NCBI GenBank assembly: GCA_038049695.1
Contig: CP142457.1
Coordinates: 57,594,501 to 57,658,500, forward strand
Length of the DNA stretch: 64,000 nucleotides
Reading direction: 5' to 3'
From: Cinnamomum chago
Lineage: Eukaryota > Streptophyta > Magnoliopsida > Laurales > Lauraceae
Shown here in pieces: positions 45,770 through 56,480 of this stretch; within the stretch, counting starts at the first letter, position 1, and every line of letters starts with the position of its first letter. A program made the position numbers and the translations under genes. The notes under the pieces were generated by a model that did not search any database, had not been told where the DNA came from, and saw only the letters and a list, made by a program, of their open reading frames with translations.

Positions 45770-48580
45770 TTACCATTCTTGATCAGTAAGCATCTCTTCT
45801 GTCAAACCAAATTCTCGCAGCTCTTGCGCAGTATGATGCACTAGTAAGCTGTACCTGTTGACATGATTGGATAAAAGAAAGGAAAGCATCAACATCTTTA
45901 CTGAACACAAGCATACACATTTAGCTGTGACTGCTGGATTGAATTACAAAAGCTGCTGTTTATCTACAGGTTCAAAATTGTCCAAGTTTGAGGCTATCAA
46001 AATTGTTAGGAAGATCACATGGGCAATCTACACCAAGATCTCTCTCTTGGTAGAGAAGGATCCAATGGAAGTCAAAACCGTTCTACCCAGTCACTGGCGG
46101 CCCATGCAAAGATCCAACTCATATAAGGGCATATATGGCCAATTGTGATCTTATCTATAATCCATCTACGTCCTTGATCTGGGGGCTACATTGATAATGA
46201 TAACTATGACAATGGTGAATATTTGAAAGTGCACAATTAGACAACATATCAAACCATCATGCTAAATGAGTAAGATACAAACTCAACTAGTACAGAAATG
46301 ATGAGAGAGTGGCTGCCATAGCAGTAAAACTAGATGGGATTCAGCTAAATGTACCTATGTTATGCTAAGAGGCACCTCTCATGGATTCCGTGAGAGGTAA
46401 AATCAAATCCCCTATGGGACCATCTTGAATGCATTCTAATCATGGGAAGAAGCATGATGGAAAGTTTTTATTGTGGATATGGTTTTGGGCAAAAGTCACT
46501 CAATCAGATAATCAAAATCATTGATTTAGAGGCCTTAAAAGTCTCATGGTTTCTTAAGTTTCAATTTTTTTTTATTTATGAAATTTAATTCAAGTTTGAG
46601 TATAATTCAAACTAGTGCCAATTCATGGGAGTTCGTGATTGTGAACTGGTTAGATTTATCATGAAGTATCCCATGTTATGGTGAAGAAGTTTACTCTCAT
46701 GCCATCCGTGAGAGTACCTATCCACAGAACACTACTCTCTCTCTCTCTCTCTCAAAATATATATATATATATATATATGATATGATATGGTTCTCATTGA
46801 CATGCCCAGAGCCAGAAAGTAGAAAAGAGGCATTCCTATCACATTACGATAAATTTAAACATATAAGGCAATGCAATGAATACAAAGCACCATTACCTTC
46901 CACCGTAGCCTGTTTGCATAACTAGCATTCCTCCGTTTCCAAAATTGTCAAGGTTCTCAAATTGTTCAACAGTCCACTTGTACCACCTCATCAGAAATAC
47001 ACGCAATGTCAGGCCATGTGAGACTATGACCAAGTTCATGTTGGGGCTCCGTTCACCAGGTGGCTGAAAGCGCCCAATGTCAATATCTGCTCTCAGGGTT
47101 TCCCTGAATCCTGTGGCAGCAAAACCATCTCAATTTAAACTCCTGCTCTGTAGGGCAATTATTTGATCCTCAGCCCTATGATAAAAACCATGGTATAAAT
47201 TAGGGTCTGAATTTGATTGTGGACCCATGTTTCAGTGATCACTACTATCATTGTGACATGCCACACCACAGGAAATTTATGCCACAACTAGATTAGGAGA
47301 ACATAAACATCTGGTATCTAACCAATTCCACACTGAATATAGACTACCAATGTAGTTCTCAATCATCCTCTACTTATACAAGTGATTGATTAAAGGGTTG
47401 GGTTTGGTCCAATTCCAACAAGGAGGTACTGGGGCATGGTGTAATGACTATGACTAAGAGAGGGCGCGGGCGGGCACTTGATATAGATCACCAAAACGCT
47501 GACCCAAATGGTACATACTCAAAGGGAAAGAACAATAGAGGGATATCCTCAAGTTGTGGGTCTATAATTCCTCATTGCCTCAACCTAAACAGTAGGAAGC
47601 AACTCAACAAATACAATCAAGGAGAGATAAATCACAAATGACTTCTAGGTTGTCCATTTCAAAATGCACTCAGCATAGCTTTCTTTCTTTTCTGGTTATA
47701 CCTGTTATTCGATCATAAACATCTGCAGCAGATTCCCCATCAGGAAAACGATAAAAGAAGCGGCCATAGCGCTGCCGAATCTCTTTCTCTACCCTCATTT
47801 TCTCCCTGTCCTGAAAATTACCTTTTAACAAACTACAGTTAGAAGAAGAACTTCCAGTGAAGAAATATATTCAAATCAACAATTTGATGAGATCAGATAG
47901 ACGGGTAGGATAAAAAAAAAAAAAAGTTGGGTTGAATTTGGGCCAGATTGACGGGTAGGATAATAGGATCCAGTCTTGCTAGACTCCGAATCCAACAATG
48001 CAATTTAAAAGATGTTGACCGCTGAAGAGAGATAGAGAGGAAACATTGACTTAATTGACTGGGTCTGGGTCTGGGACTGGGAATGGGATGCGTATATACC
48101 GAAATCCTGCTCCCGCAGGCGCGGCTCTTCCCTAACCCCAGCAATTCGGTCCCGCTCGAAGGCCCTGCCCAAGCCACGAAGCGTCTCGAGGGTCCTCAAA
48201 TAAGGTGAGACGTAGAAGTAGACCTTCCAATCTTCTACTCCTTCGCTCTCGATCATCGCCCGAATCCTCTTCCCACAGTCCTCGGCCTGTTTCCACCCTT
48301 TTTGAGTGAGCTCTATTTTGGGTTCAGGAACCATAGTGTAGACGCTCTCGTCCACGTTCCCCTCGCTCTGCCCATGTCGAACCAGAATGATTCGTCTTGG
48401 ACGAGGGCACGTACCCACCACAGAGGATTTCTCCGGGAAGATGCGTAGTTTCTTATCAGCAGAGGGGTCTCGGATTCTCACTCTTGGGATTCCCAGAGTA
48501 TCCTCGCAGCAACGGATTGTGGGAGAGATGGAGGAAATGAAAAGAGAAACAACTGATGCTGATGCTGATGCTGATGCCAT
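45770..48580 (-). CDS. phosphoglycerate mutase-like (histidine phosphatase) protein, AT74/AT74H type, four exons, 299 aa
   Basis: Minus-strand exons: 48580-48100, 47821-47702, 47110-46897 and 45854-45770. All introns are GT-AG. The four lengths (481, 120, 214, 85) sum to 900 nt, and the joined frame stays open to TAA. The histidine phosphatase signature RHGQSEGN gives the phosphohistidine H69. The second catalytic histidine is H232 (VSHGLTLR), and E157 in REQDFG is the likely acid. Exon joins restore family-conserved segments (DFG|NF, RITG|FRETLR, GGR|YSLL). The first ~55 residues are Ala/Ser-rich with few acidic residues, like an organelle transit peptide; the ASASAS run comes from a trinucleotide-type repeat. 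Plant members of this group are named AT74 and AT74H, with unproven substrates. Whether this is a mutase or a phosphatase cannot be told from sequence. Confidence 0.92.
45855..46896 (-). other. intron 3 of the phosphoglycerate mutase-like gene
   Basis: The longest intron (1,042 bp), with a GT donor at 46896-46895 and AG acceptor at 45856-45855. It contains adjacent (CT)n and (TA)n runs at about 46736-46778. The plus-strand frame within it is not a gene I recognise. Confidence 0.8.
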
Positions 48581-49941
48581 GCTCTTTTTTTTTTCTCACT
48601 GCTCCTCGTGGAAACAGCTGCAGTTAGATTTTGAGGTTTCGTGGAAGAAGAGGATAACGAAAGGGGGCCGTTAGCGTTTGTAGAGCGTATAGCGTGGACT
48701 CACCATAGTTTTAACCGTGTCAGTTGATTTTTTGATGTCCTTTTCTTTTGTCGGGCCCATTTCCTGCAAGATCGAAAGAGAGCGCGTGTATGAGAGTCCC
48801 TATTACATGGAAATCCAATGTGGGACTCATATAAAGATAATCTTGGGCTGCTGTGTCATCGCTGCTAATGTGGCATGGATCACGTTTTCATCATGTGCAG
48901 AATTGGGGGTCGAATTTATTTCTATTGAAGTGAAATTTAAAGATATGTGATCGAAAAGGAAGAAATTCAAGATGAACGGTTTATATTATCATCATGTGAG
49001 CTCTTGGGGGGAGTAGGGGTTTAATTCTCTTCTCTGTGCAAATTGATTACACCATTTTTGGACCCATCTGAATAAGAGTGGGGTGAGCTGTGGCAGGTGC
49101 AGCTAGCAGGAGCCTGTAAAAGAGCTCTGAATAACAACGGACGGTTGGAAGGCATTGACGTTGCTATCGGTAATGAAACACACAGTGGGTGGAGCCTGTG
49201 GGTGCGAAAGGAGCTAGAGATGCACCTACTATAGTAACGTGCGTCGTTTGGTTATATGTGCGGAACAACGGTTGTGACTTGTGAGCAAGCCTGCCAATTG
49301 TGTCGGTTGAAATGGGTATCCAGCCCGACTTACCTCAAGCCTAAAAGTAAGGGGAGTTTTAAAAAATTTAAGCCCAGTAGGTTGGACTTTGACAACGATT
49401 TTAAAGCCCAATCAAAATAGATTTGGGAATTGGCAGAACATGCCCAGCCTGTCCAAGCCCAGCTGCATGTTAATTTTATTAATTTTTCATGAATTTGCCT
49501 CTCTCTATCTCTCATTCTGTGCTCAAAGATCTTAGCTCTCACGGTCTCACTGCTCACAGCCTCTCGCTACTCATGATAAATCATTCTTTGCTTCTTTTTA
49601 TGAACTTGTTAGTTGGAGGCTCTTTGAGTTTTTGCTTCTCCTGATAATTTGTGCTTTCGTGGTTCCTCAGATTTTTAGTCATTTAATGTTAGTACCCTTT
49701 TGATATCTCAGTGAGCTGCTGTCCATTCAAGTTTTGACCTTCATTTGATAGTGTTACTCTTTCTTCTTCTATAGCTTCTATATGTGATTTAGATAATGGT
49801 ATGGGAAGATATGAATGGTACCATCTTTCTTATAAGATAGTGTGGTCTTGCTCGTGGAATTCGTGGTTTCAGATTTCAAATCTTATTGATAATTCTTATT
49901 CCCTCTTGTTTGTTGAGTCATGGCCTGTAAAGTCGTTATTT
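48581..49941. other. promoter side of the phosphoglycerate mutase-like gene and intergenic DNA
   Basis: The part next to 48580 would hold the promoter of the minus-strand gene; I could not fix a TATA box. About 49290-49470 is rich in AGCCCA words and looks repeat-derived. I see no other gene. The right edge is the target site of the gypsy element. Confidence 0.4.
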
Positions 49942-49946
49942 ATGCC

Positions 49947-50505
49947 TGATGATGCCAAAAAGTGGTTTTCGGGCACCACCGGTCAAGTAATAAATAATTA
50001 ATGGAAAAATGGATGGAGAGAGAGAGAGAAAGAGAGAGGAGATTTATAGTGGTTCGGTCAGTGTGACCTACGTCCACTTTAATTGGTGAATTTACTGCTC
50101 TGGGGAGGAGATTACAAAGTAGGAGATTACAATGATGATGTGAAAGTAGAATTGGAGAGATCCCCCTCTTCTCTGACAGGACTTCTCCTTTTATAGTCTT
50201 TCTCCAACGGGTGGGGAGATTCTCCAGGGATCTCCAATGATGTACGCTCCAGTCTGGTACAGTCTCCCGCACTGTCCTCAACAGATGAGCAGGCAAGATC
50301 TCCTCCGCGGGACTTGGTAAAAGCAGGTAGGTGAAACGACGTGATGACTTTGTCATGCTGTGGATTTGGATCCGGCCTCAATGGGTAGATCAAGACCTGA
50401 GCTTATCATGGACTAAGGTCAGTTTGACTCGACCCGTCGTCGTGGACCGAGCCACCTGGGCCTAACCTGTCATTGCGGACCGAATTATTTGGGCCTAGCC
50501 CATCA
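49947..50505 (-). repeat. 3' LTR of the gypsy element (minus strand)
   Basis: A 559-bp LTR. On the plus strand it starts TGATGATGCC and ends AGCCCATCA. It has a (GA)n-rich patch near 50013-50040 and a minus-strand TATA box (plus CTTTTATAG, about 50189-50196). Confidence 0.93.
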
Positions 50506-50519
50506 TTTGCCCCTCAATG
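50506..50519 (-). other. polypurine tract of the gypsy element
   Basis: The minus strand reads ATTGAGGGGCAAA directly before the LTR start TGATGGGC. This is the expected place for plus-strand priming. Confidence 0.75.
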
Positions 50520-50689
50520 TCTCGCGCCAAAGAAGGCTTTGAAAGGGAGACATTATTAAAATCCAAGCTTCTTCATGTCAAGCACTTTAAACCCTCTTTT
50601 AATATATGCCCTCCGCAGAGGGGGTCCGGGGGTGTCCCCCAAGAACCAAAAAATCTTGCTGGTGACGGAAGTGCTGAACGGGGCAGGTG

Positions 50690-51760
50690 CAGGGCGCCCA
50701 GGCTGCAGTGCTTGCTGCTGGGCGCCCAGCCTGGGCGAGGAGCATGGAGGAGATGGGCGCCCAGGGTGCTGCTGGCACTGGTGTCGGGCGCCCAGCCTGG
50801 GCGAAGAGCATGGAGGAGATGGGCGCCCAAGGCTGCTGGCGAGACGACCAAGGCCAGACGGGGCGCCCCAGGCTGCGGGCGAGGCGAGCAAGGTTGGGCG
50901 CCCCTACTGCGGGCGAGGCACACACCCGGGCGAGCAAGGCTGGGGCGCCCCCACTGCGGGCGAGGCACGCACCCAGGTGGGCGAGCAAGGCTGGGGCGCC
51001 CCCACTACGGGCGAGGCACGCATCCAGGTGGGCGAGCAAGGCTAGGCGCCCGGGGCGGTGCAGCTGTTGGGCGAGCTGCTGCCGCGGGCGAGGAGCGCTG
51101 GGCGCGGGGAGCTCGGGCGAGGAGCGCTGGTGGGCGCTCAGGCGGGCGACCCTGCTGCTGCGCTGGCTGCGCGTGGTGGGCAGGCAGTCGACGCCGGACG
51201 GTCAGGCGCGGCTGGTGCGGGGTCCCCTGCTGCGAGTGGCGAGAGTAGTCAGGGCGCCCAGGCAGGCAAGACGCCAAGAGGCATGCGCCAGGTGGGCGAG
51301 CAGGGAGAGCAGGCGCCCGTGGCCGTGGCGAGCGTGGGGATGAGCCAGGAGGGCGAGGCGAGGCCGTGCGCCAGGCGGGCGACCGTGGCCGTGCGCTGGG
51401 CGGGCGAGCAGGGCAAGTCCGCTGCGGGCGAGGCGAGACTGTGCGCCAGGCGGGCGGCGTGCTGGTTGGCGAGGCTGGGGCGCCCCTGGCACCGACGACG
51501 AGGCAGCATGGGCGAGCTGCTGGTGGGCGCCCGAGGTGCTGGGCGCCCAAGGGGTGCTGGGCGCCCAAAGGCTGCTGGTGGGCGCCCGAGGTGCTGGGCG
51601 CCCGGGTGCTGGGCGCGACTCCCGAGGTGCTGGGCGCCCGAGGGGTGCTGGGCGCGGCTCCCGAGGTGCTGGGCGGCCAAGGTGCTGGGCGCCCGAGGTG
51701 CTCATGCTCCTGAACGGGTGGTGCCCGCGGTCTACGCAGAGGAGGGATTGGGCGCCAAGC
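50690..51760. repeat. GC-rich array of the palindrome GGGCGCCC
   Basis: At least fifteen copies of GGGCGCCC occur here, irregularly spaced, often as GGTGCTGGGCGCCC (dense at about 51525-51700) or next to GGGCGAGGC and GGGCGAGCA. The octamer equals its own reverse complement. The region is extremely GC- and CpG-rich, so five or more overlapping frames stay open on both strands with Gly/Ala/Arg/Pro-rich products; I do not accept any of them as genes. Within the element it lies 3' of gag, where pol would be expected. Confidence 0.88.
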
Positions 51761-52005
51761 TGCTGTGTGCCAATGTGTTCGAGCACATGGGTGAGCAGGC
51801 TACTCTAGTCCATCAGGCACCAAGGGATGCTGATCCAGGTGGTCATTTGGCTCATTTGGCTCATATGGGCGGTCAGACAACTGGGTACGCTAATTCAACG
51901 TAGTCCTCGAGTTGCAGATGATCTGGTGAATGAAGTAGACTGCTTGCATGAGAGCAAAAGCAGAATCTGGGGATTGCTCGTGAGAGAGCTTGAGACCGTG
52001 CTTTT

Positions 52006-52400
52006 GGCGCCCCAGGAAAGAGCTGCTAAGCTGGAGAAAGGCTACCTGTTTGAGAACAGAGTAGAGGTAGGCTAAGCTTTTTTGGCGACCCGTGAGAGAG
52101 CTGCTAAGCTGGAGATAGGCTGTCTGTTTGAGAACAGTGCAGAGGTAGGCCAAGCTTTTTTGGCGACCCGCGAGAGAGCCGCTAAGCTGGAGATAGGCTG
52201 CCTGTTTGAGAACAGTGCAGAGGTAGGCCAAGCTTTTTTGGCGACCCGCGAGAGAGCCGCTAAGCTGGAGATAGGCTGCCTGTTTGAGAACAGTGCAGAG
52301 GTAGGCCAAGCTTTTTTGACGACCCGCGAGAGAGCCGCTAAGCTGGAGATAGGCTGCCTGTTTGAAAACAGTGCAGAGGCAGGTCACGCTTTTTTGGGCG
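52006..52400 (-). repeat. 78-bp tandem repeat, five copies plus a partial one
   Basis: Units start at 52006, 52084, 52162, 52240, 52318 and about 52396 (partial). A typical unit contains GCGAGAGAGCCGCTAAGCTG and CTGTTTGAGAACAGTGCAGA. The middle units are nearly identical; the first is more diverged. Because 78 is 26 codons, open frames pass through on both strands, including a minus-strand frame with a 26-residue period (YLCTVLKQAAYLQLSG). It begins at the 3' end of the gag gene. Confidence 0.93.
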
Positions 52401-53736
52401 ACCCACGAGATGATTCACCTCGCCTAGACCTGTTGATTTCCTCAGCGTTCATATATTTTTGAGCTTTTGCCAATAGTTCTGGCATGCTCTTTGGTGGTCG
52501 CTTCATTACTGAAAAGAGGAATCTAGATGAACGGAGGCCTCCCAGAAAGGCGGTCATGGCGACTTTGTCATTGGGCTCCTCGACTTGGAGGACCTCCTCG
52601 TTAAAACGAGTGAGGTAACTCCTCAGACTCTCATCTCGGTCCTGTTTTATGCTGAGCAGGTGGGCGGCAGGCTTCTGGGGGCGGCGTCCTCCAATGAAGT
52701 GCGACACGAAGGACTTGCTTAGCTCTGCAAAGGTGGAGATGGAGGCTGGGGTCAGACTGGAGAACCATTGCCGTGCGGAGCCCTTTAGGGTGGTTGGAAA
52801 TGCTCTACATATGATCTCATCAGAGATGTTGTGGAGTTGCATTAGAGTTTTATAAGTTTCCAAGTGATCCAGCGGGTCCTTGGTTCCATCAAAGGTCTCC
52901 ATGGTCGGCATTTTGAATTTTTTGGGGAGTGGGTAGTTCGCCACAGAGGGTTTGAACGGTGTGTCCGTTCGTTGCACTAGGTAGTCAATGGATTCTGGTA
53001 CCTGTGCCTTTATGGCATTGAAGACATTGCCAATCTGATTTTGCATCTCTTTGAACTTCTCATCCCAAAGGTTGGGAGCTTCTCTGGATTGACCTTGGAA
53101 CTGGCTCTCGTCTTCCAAGCTGTAATTTCCACTTCCCATCTCCTGGAAATTAGGATCCTCATGATTGGAAGCAGAGGGAGGAGGTGGAAGTCCACCGCGA
53201 TTCGACCCGCCCGGGGGAGGGGGTACGTCGAGATGAGCGCTGCCTTCAGGATCAACCAGTAGTCTTCCGTGTGGGACGACCAGCGGAGCTCCAGCAGATG
53301 TCCCATGGGCGTGGGCATCATGATGACGGGCGCCCAGGGCGCCATGAGGATGGGCGCCCTGGGTCTGGGCGCCCAGGGCTTGGGCGCCCAGCTGCAGTCC
53401 TCGACCCTGGGCGCCCAGGTGATGGCGGCCTCGGTTGGCGCCTCGGCCCCGGGCACCGTGTGGACGGGCGCCCGGGTGAGGTGCCCCTCTGCGTGGAGCT
53501 ACCAGTTGCTCCGAGAGTGGTGCTTCTTGCGGTCCTGCACCCAGCGCTCCTCCCTGACTCGCCAGCATGAGCTGCAGTATTTGTTGGTTTTGAGTTACCA
53601 ACTGCTGCATGGTCTCCAGCATCTGCTGGGGAGAGGGAGCGGGAGCATTCGGTGCAGGATTGGTCGGTGGAGGATTACCCTCGCCCTCGCGCGAGGGGTT
53701 ACCATCTTGTCGCCTTGTTGACCTGGTGATCGGCAT
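52384..53736 (-). CDS. Ty3/gypsy-type gag, 450 aa
   Basis: The retrotransposon gag domain occupies about the C-terminal half (FDGTKDPLDHLETYKTLM, AFPTTLKGSARQWFSSL, SFVSHFIGGR, ESLRSYLTRF, AFLGGLRSSRFLFS). This is the capsid-like protein that packages element RNA. I take the ATG at 53736 (MPITRS); the longer frame starts inside the LTR and runs across the primer-binding site. The N-terminal half is low-complexity: a Pro/Asn-rich part, then about 80 residues of Gly/Ala/His/Gln repeats (LGAQALGAQTQGAH) coded by the GGGCGCCC octamer, then a Gly/Pro-rich part. I see no CCHC knuckle. The frame ends at the first 78-bp repeat unit, so the natural gag end may have been replaced. It resembles Tat-like plant gypsy gags, but lineage is uncertain. 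Confidence 0.88.
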   Translation of the reverse strand: MPITRSTRRQDGNPSREGEGNPPPTNPAPNAPAPSPQQMLETMQQLVTQNQQILQLMLASQGGALGAGPQEAPLSEQLVAPRRGAPHPGARPHGARGRGANRGRHHLGAQGRGLQLGAQALGAQTQGAHPHGALGARHHDAHAHGTSAGAPLVVPHGRLLVDPEGSAHLDVPPPPGGSNRGGLPPPPSASNHEDPNFQEMGSGNYSLEDESQFQGQSREAPNLWDEKFKEMQNQIGNVFNAIKAQVPESIDYLVQRTDTPFKPSVANYPLPKKFKMPTMETFDGTKDPLDHLETYKTLMQLHNISDEIICRAFPTTLKGSARQWFSSLTPASISTFAELSKSFVSHFIGGRRPQKPAAHLLSIKQDRDESLRSYLTRFNEEVLQVEEPNDKVAMTAFLGGLRSSRFLFSVMKRPPKSMPELLAKAQKYMNAEEINRSRRGESSRGSPKKA

Positions 53737-53765
53737 GGCTTTTTGAAAAAAGGGAATTCTTTTCG

Positions 53766-53783
53766 TTCCCACAGACGGCGCCA
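53766..53783 (-). other. primer-binding site of the gypsy element
   Basis: The minus strand reads TGGCGCCGTCTGTGGGAA three bases inside the 5' LTR boundary. TGGCGCC starts are common in plant gypsy elements. I do not assign the tRNA. Confidence 0.8.
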
Positions 53784-53786
53784 AAC

Positions 53787-54343
53787 TGATGATGCCAAAA
53801 AGTGGTTTTCGGGCATCACCGGTCAAGTAATAAATAATTAATGGAAAAATGGATGGAGAGAGAGAGAAAGAGAGAGGAGATTTATAGTGGTTCGGTCAGT
53901 GTGACCTACGTCCACTTTAATTGGTGAATTTACTGCTCTGGTGAGGAGATTACAAAGTAGGAGATTACAATGATGATGTGAAAGTAGAATTGGAGAGATC
54001 CCCCTCTTCTCTGACAGGACTTCTCCTTTTATAGTCTTTCTCCAACGGGTGGGGAGATTCTCCAGGGATCTCCAATGATGTACGCTCCAGTCTGGTACAG
54101 TCTCCCACACTGTCCTCAACAGATGAGCAGGCAAGATCTCCTCCGCGGGACTTGGTAAAAGCAGGTAGGTGAAACGACGTGATGACTTTGTCATGCTGTG
54201 GATTTGGATCCGGCCTCAATGGGTAGATCAAGACCTGAGCTTATCATGGACTAAGGTCAGTTTGACCCGACCCGTCGTCGTGGACCGAGCCACCTGGGCC
54301 TAACCTGTCATTGCGGACCGAATTATTTGGGCCTAGCCCATCA
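53787..54343 (-). repeat. 5' LTR of the gypsy element (minus strand)
   Basis: A 557-bp LTR, about 99 percent like 49947-50505. Its minus-strand TATA box (plus CTTTTATAG, about 54026-54034) would start transcription toward the gag gene. Confidence 0.93.
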
Positions 54344-54348
54344 ATGCC

Positions 54349-56120
54349 TTTGTTACAGAGTTGCCTAACCTTTTGAAAGACAAATTACGAATCATATTTT
54401 ATTCCTTTTTATTTGTTTTGCCGTTTGGTTCATTGGACTTGTTAATGTCTCTGGAATTTTGTAAATGGGAGTGTACTCTGTTGAATGCTAGTTTCAAATT
54501 GATGTTATTTCATACTTCTTTGAATATCTAGAATTAGACTTATGTTTGAGAAATTGAAAAATGCAGAGTAGTTCATTGAATATATGTCACGAGCTGAAAT
54601 GAAATTGTTGTGGTAAGTAATTAGAGTTGGGGAGAAAGGAGGAGGAGGGAGAGGGAGGCACCTCAAGTTAATGGAACGTTTCAAATTCTTTAGATAGTTT
54701 TTGGGGTTTTGACTGAATGTTATTTTTTTAATTTAAAAAGAATTATGGTTAATGAATCTGAGTAATCTATCAAATCCGAAAGAGGATTTTCTAGTTTCTA
54801 GTGGTTTTAATGTTTTTTGTTGGAAAGAATTATAAATTTTCTTCTATTAGTGAGTTTGTCCATACTTTGCAAGTTGAGTTGATAAAATATCTAGTTGAAC
54901 TTTGGAGTGCTCGTATCAAAATTCTTCACTTTTCTTTCTCTTGTGTCTTCATTTGGTTTAAGTGAGCAGTCCAATGCAAGAAATTAGCTGAATCTTTTGA
55001 AAGAGATTCATTACTGCTCATTGTTTCTTTGAAGAAAAACTTATATACAAAGGTGACTCACATGAACCACACCTGCTGGTGCAGCTGAATGGTGCAGCGG
55101 CAGTACAGCTGTGCACCTCCTCACCTCCTGCCCAGCTTCTGCAAACTATCTTAGGTTAAAATTTTCCCTAATATTTTATTGGCAATATTTGTTTTAGAAG
55201 TAAAGTAATCTTTAATAAAATTTTGAAATTTGGAATCTCTTTCTCAATACAGAAAGAGTACTCTGTGTTTTATATCTGTATAAAGATTTACAGTATATCA
55301 GTTTATGATTTTCAGTGATACGACAGTTATAGATTTACACAGTAATTTAAATTTTGCATAAACAGAGGTTAATACAAATCATGCTAACAGTAGATAAGGC
55401 TATTTTTCTGGATCTTGATTGCTTTGAAATAATTGACTGATTCTTCTTTGATTTGCTCTTGACCGGGTTATATCTTCATTCTTTATGAGCTGATTTTGGA
55501 TTTTGACAGTGCTGCTATAAATGGGCTTGATCATATCTTCATTCTTTATAATCTTAGCTGCTAGAAATTTTATTTTAGCCATGTTTGGTAGGTTATAACT
55601 AAAGAATTTCATTAGACACTACATTCTCGTAAGATCATTGTAACTTACTTAACAAGTCTCTCTTCAATTTCTAAAGAGAGTTACTTAGAAGAGAGCTATT
55701 AAAATTCAGATATTTAATAATATTTCCCTAATTATCTATGACCAATTATTCTGTTAATCTCTAACAACATGGTATTCCTATTATTTCCAACACCCTTCTA
55801 TAATCACATGACTCTTTATAGAGCAAAGTTTTATTTTATTTTTGATAATTAATCTTAAATAAACCCTTCTTTAACATTGTTATTTGTAAAAAAAATTTAA
55901 GTGTGGAAAATGTGCTACTCTAATGAGTCCAGCTCATTGGCCCCACTAGATACTTACTTATCAGTGAGAGTAGGGTAGATGGACAACCCTCCTCATGAAT
56001 ATATATATATATATAAACAAAAAATGATCCTTGCTGTTGATTTAATAGTGGTAAAGGTTTTTGGCCTTCTAACCATGGATTTCTTTGAGATTCAATACCA
56101 CAATGGATAACGGTGATGAA
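54349..56120. other. AT-rich intergenic DNA
   Basis: No gene is supported. It has an AT-rich sequence, a short (TA)n run near 55999-56014 and no defined element. Confidence 0.4.
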
Positions 56121-56127
56121 AGTGAAA

Positions 56128-56480
56128 TAGTGGTGCCTTTGTGTTAGAAAGTGATTCTTCAAATGCGATTATATGGGTGTCTAACCGAAAGTCTAACCCA
56201 TGAAAATTTCATTTCCTCTTCAATGAAATGAAGGAGATATTAGCTCGCAGTAATGTCTCCTTCCGTCATGAGATAAGATTCAAACTCAATGGTAGATGTG
56301 CTACCAAAGCAAGGGGTGGATATGTTAATTTCTTGGGTCGGTGTCATCTTATAATTGGAGTTGTGGCTGATGCTTCTCTCTTGTACCTTCCAACTCCTCT
56401 TTTCTTTAAATTTTGATGTAATCTAGTCTTCCTTCTTTTAATAGAATCTTTGTTACTTTTTCTTTTTTTTTAAAAAGGGT
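56128..56480 (+). pseudogene. LINE RNase H-like tail, degraded copy A
   Basis: Conceptual fragments SDSSNAIIWVSNRKSN (before a stop) and NVSFRHEIRF resemble the C-terminal RNase H (RVT_3) region of plant LINEs. A T-rich 3' region (CTTTTAATAGAATCTTTGTT) follows, as in LINE tails. It matches copy B at 56900-57290. Confidence 0.6.

Larger units (their letters stand above)
49947..54343 (-). mobile_element. gag-only Ty3/gypsy-type LTR element (TR-GAG-like), minus strand
   Basis: A 4,397-bp element flanked by the target duplication ATGCC (49942-49946 and 54344-54348). In minus orientation the 5' LTR is 54343-53787, then a primer-binding site TGGCGCCGTCTGTGGG (from 53783), a gag gene, a 78-bp tandem repeat, a GC-rich array, a purine tract (minus TTGAGGGGCAAA, about 50517-50506) and the 3' LTR 50505-49947. 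LTRs end TG..CA and differ by about five substitutions and a 2-bp indel over 557 bp, so insertion was recent. I find no protease, reverse transcriptase, RNase H or integrase motif. Gag plus LTRs without pol fits the TR-GAG class; mobility would need enzymes from a related element. Confidence 0.92.

Noticed and set aside
45867..46148. 93-codon plus-strand frame
   Set aside because: It lies in intron 3 of the minus-strand phosphoglycerate mutase-like gene and matches no family.
50517..51903. Several overlapping 110-280 codon frames on both strands
   Set aside because: They sit in the GC-rich octamer array, are Gly/Ala/Arg/Pro-rich, have no recognisable domain and overlap each other in most frames. 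High GC removes stop codons, so open frames are expected.
52006..52400. CRISPR-like array
   Set aside because: Repeats are directly adjacent with no unique spacers, and the DNA is a plant nuclear retroelement.
53737..53826. The longer gag start at 53826
   Set aside because: It would begin inside the LTR and read through the primer-binding site. The ATG at 53736 is the usual position for gag.
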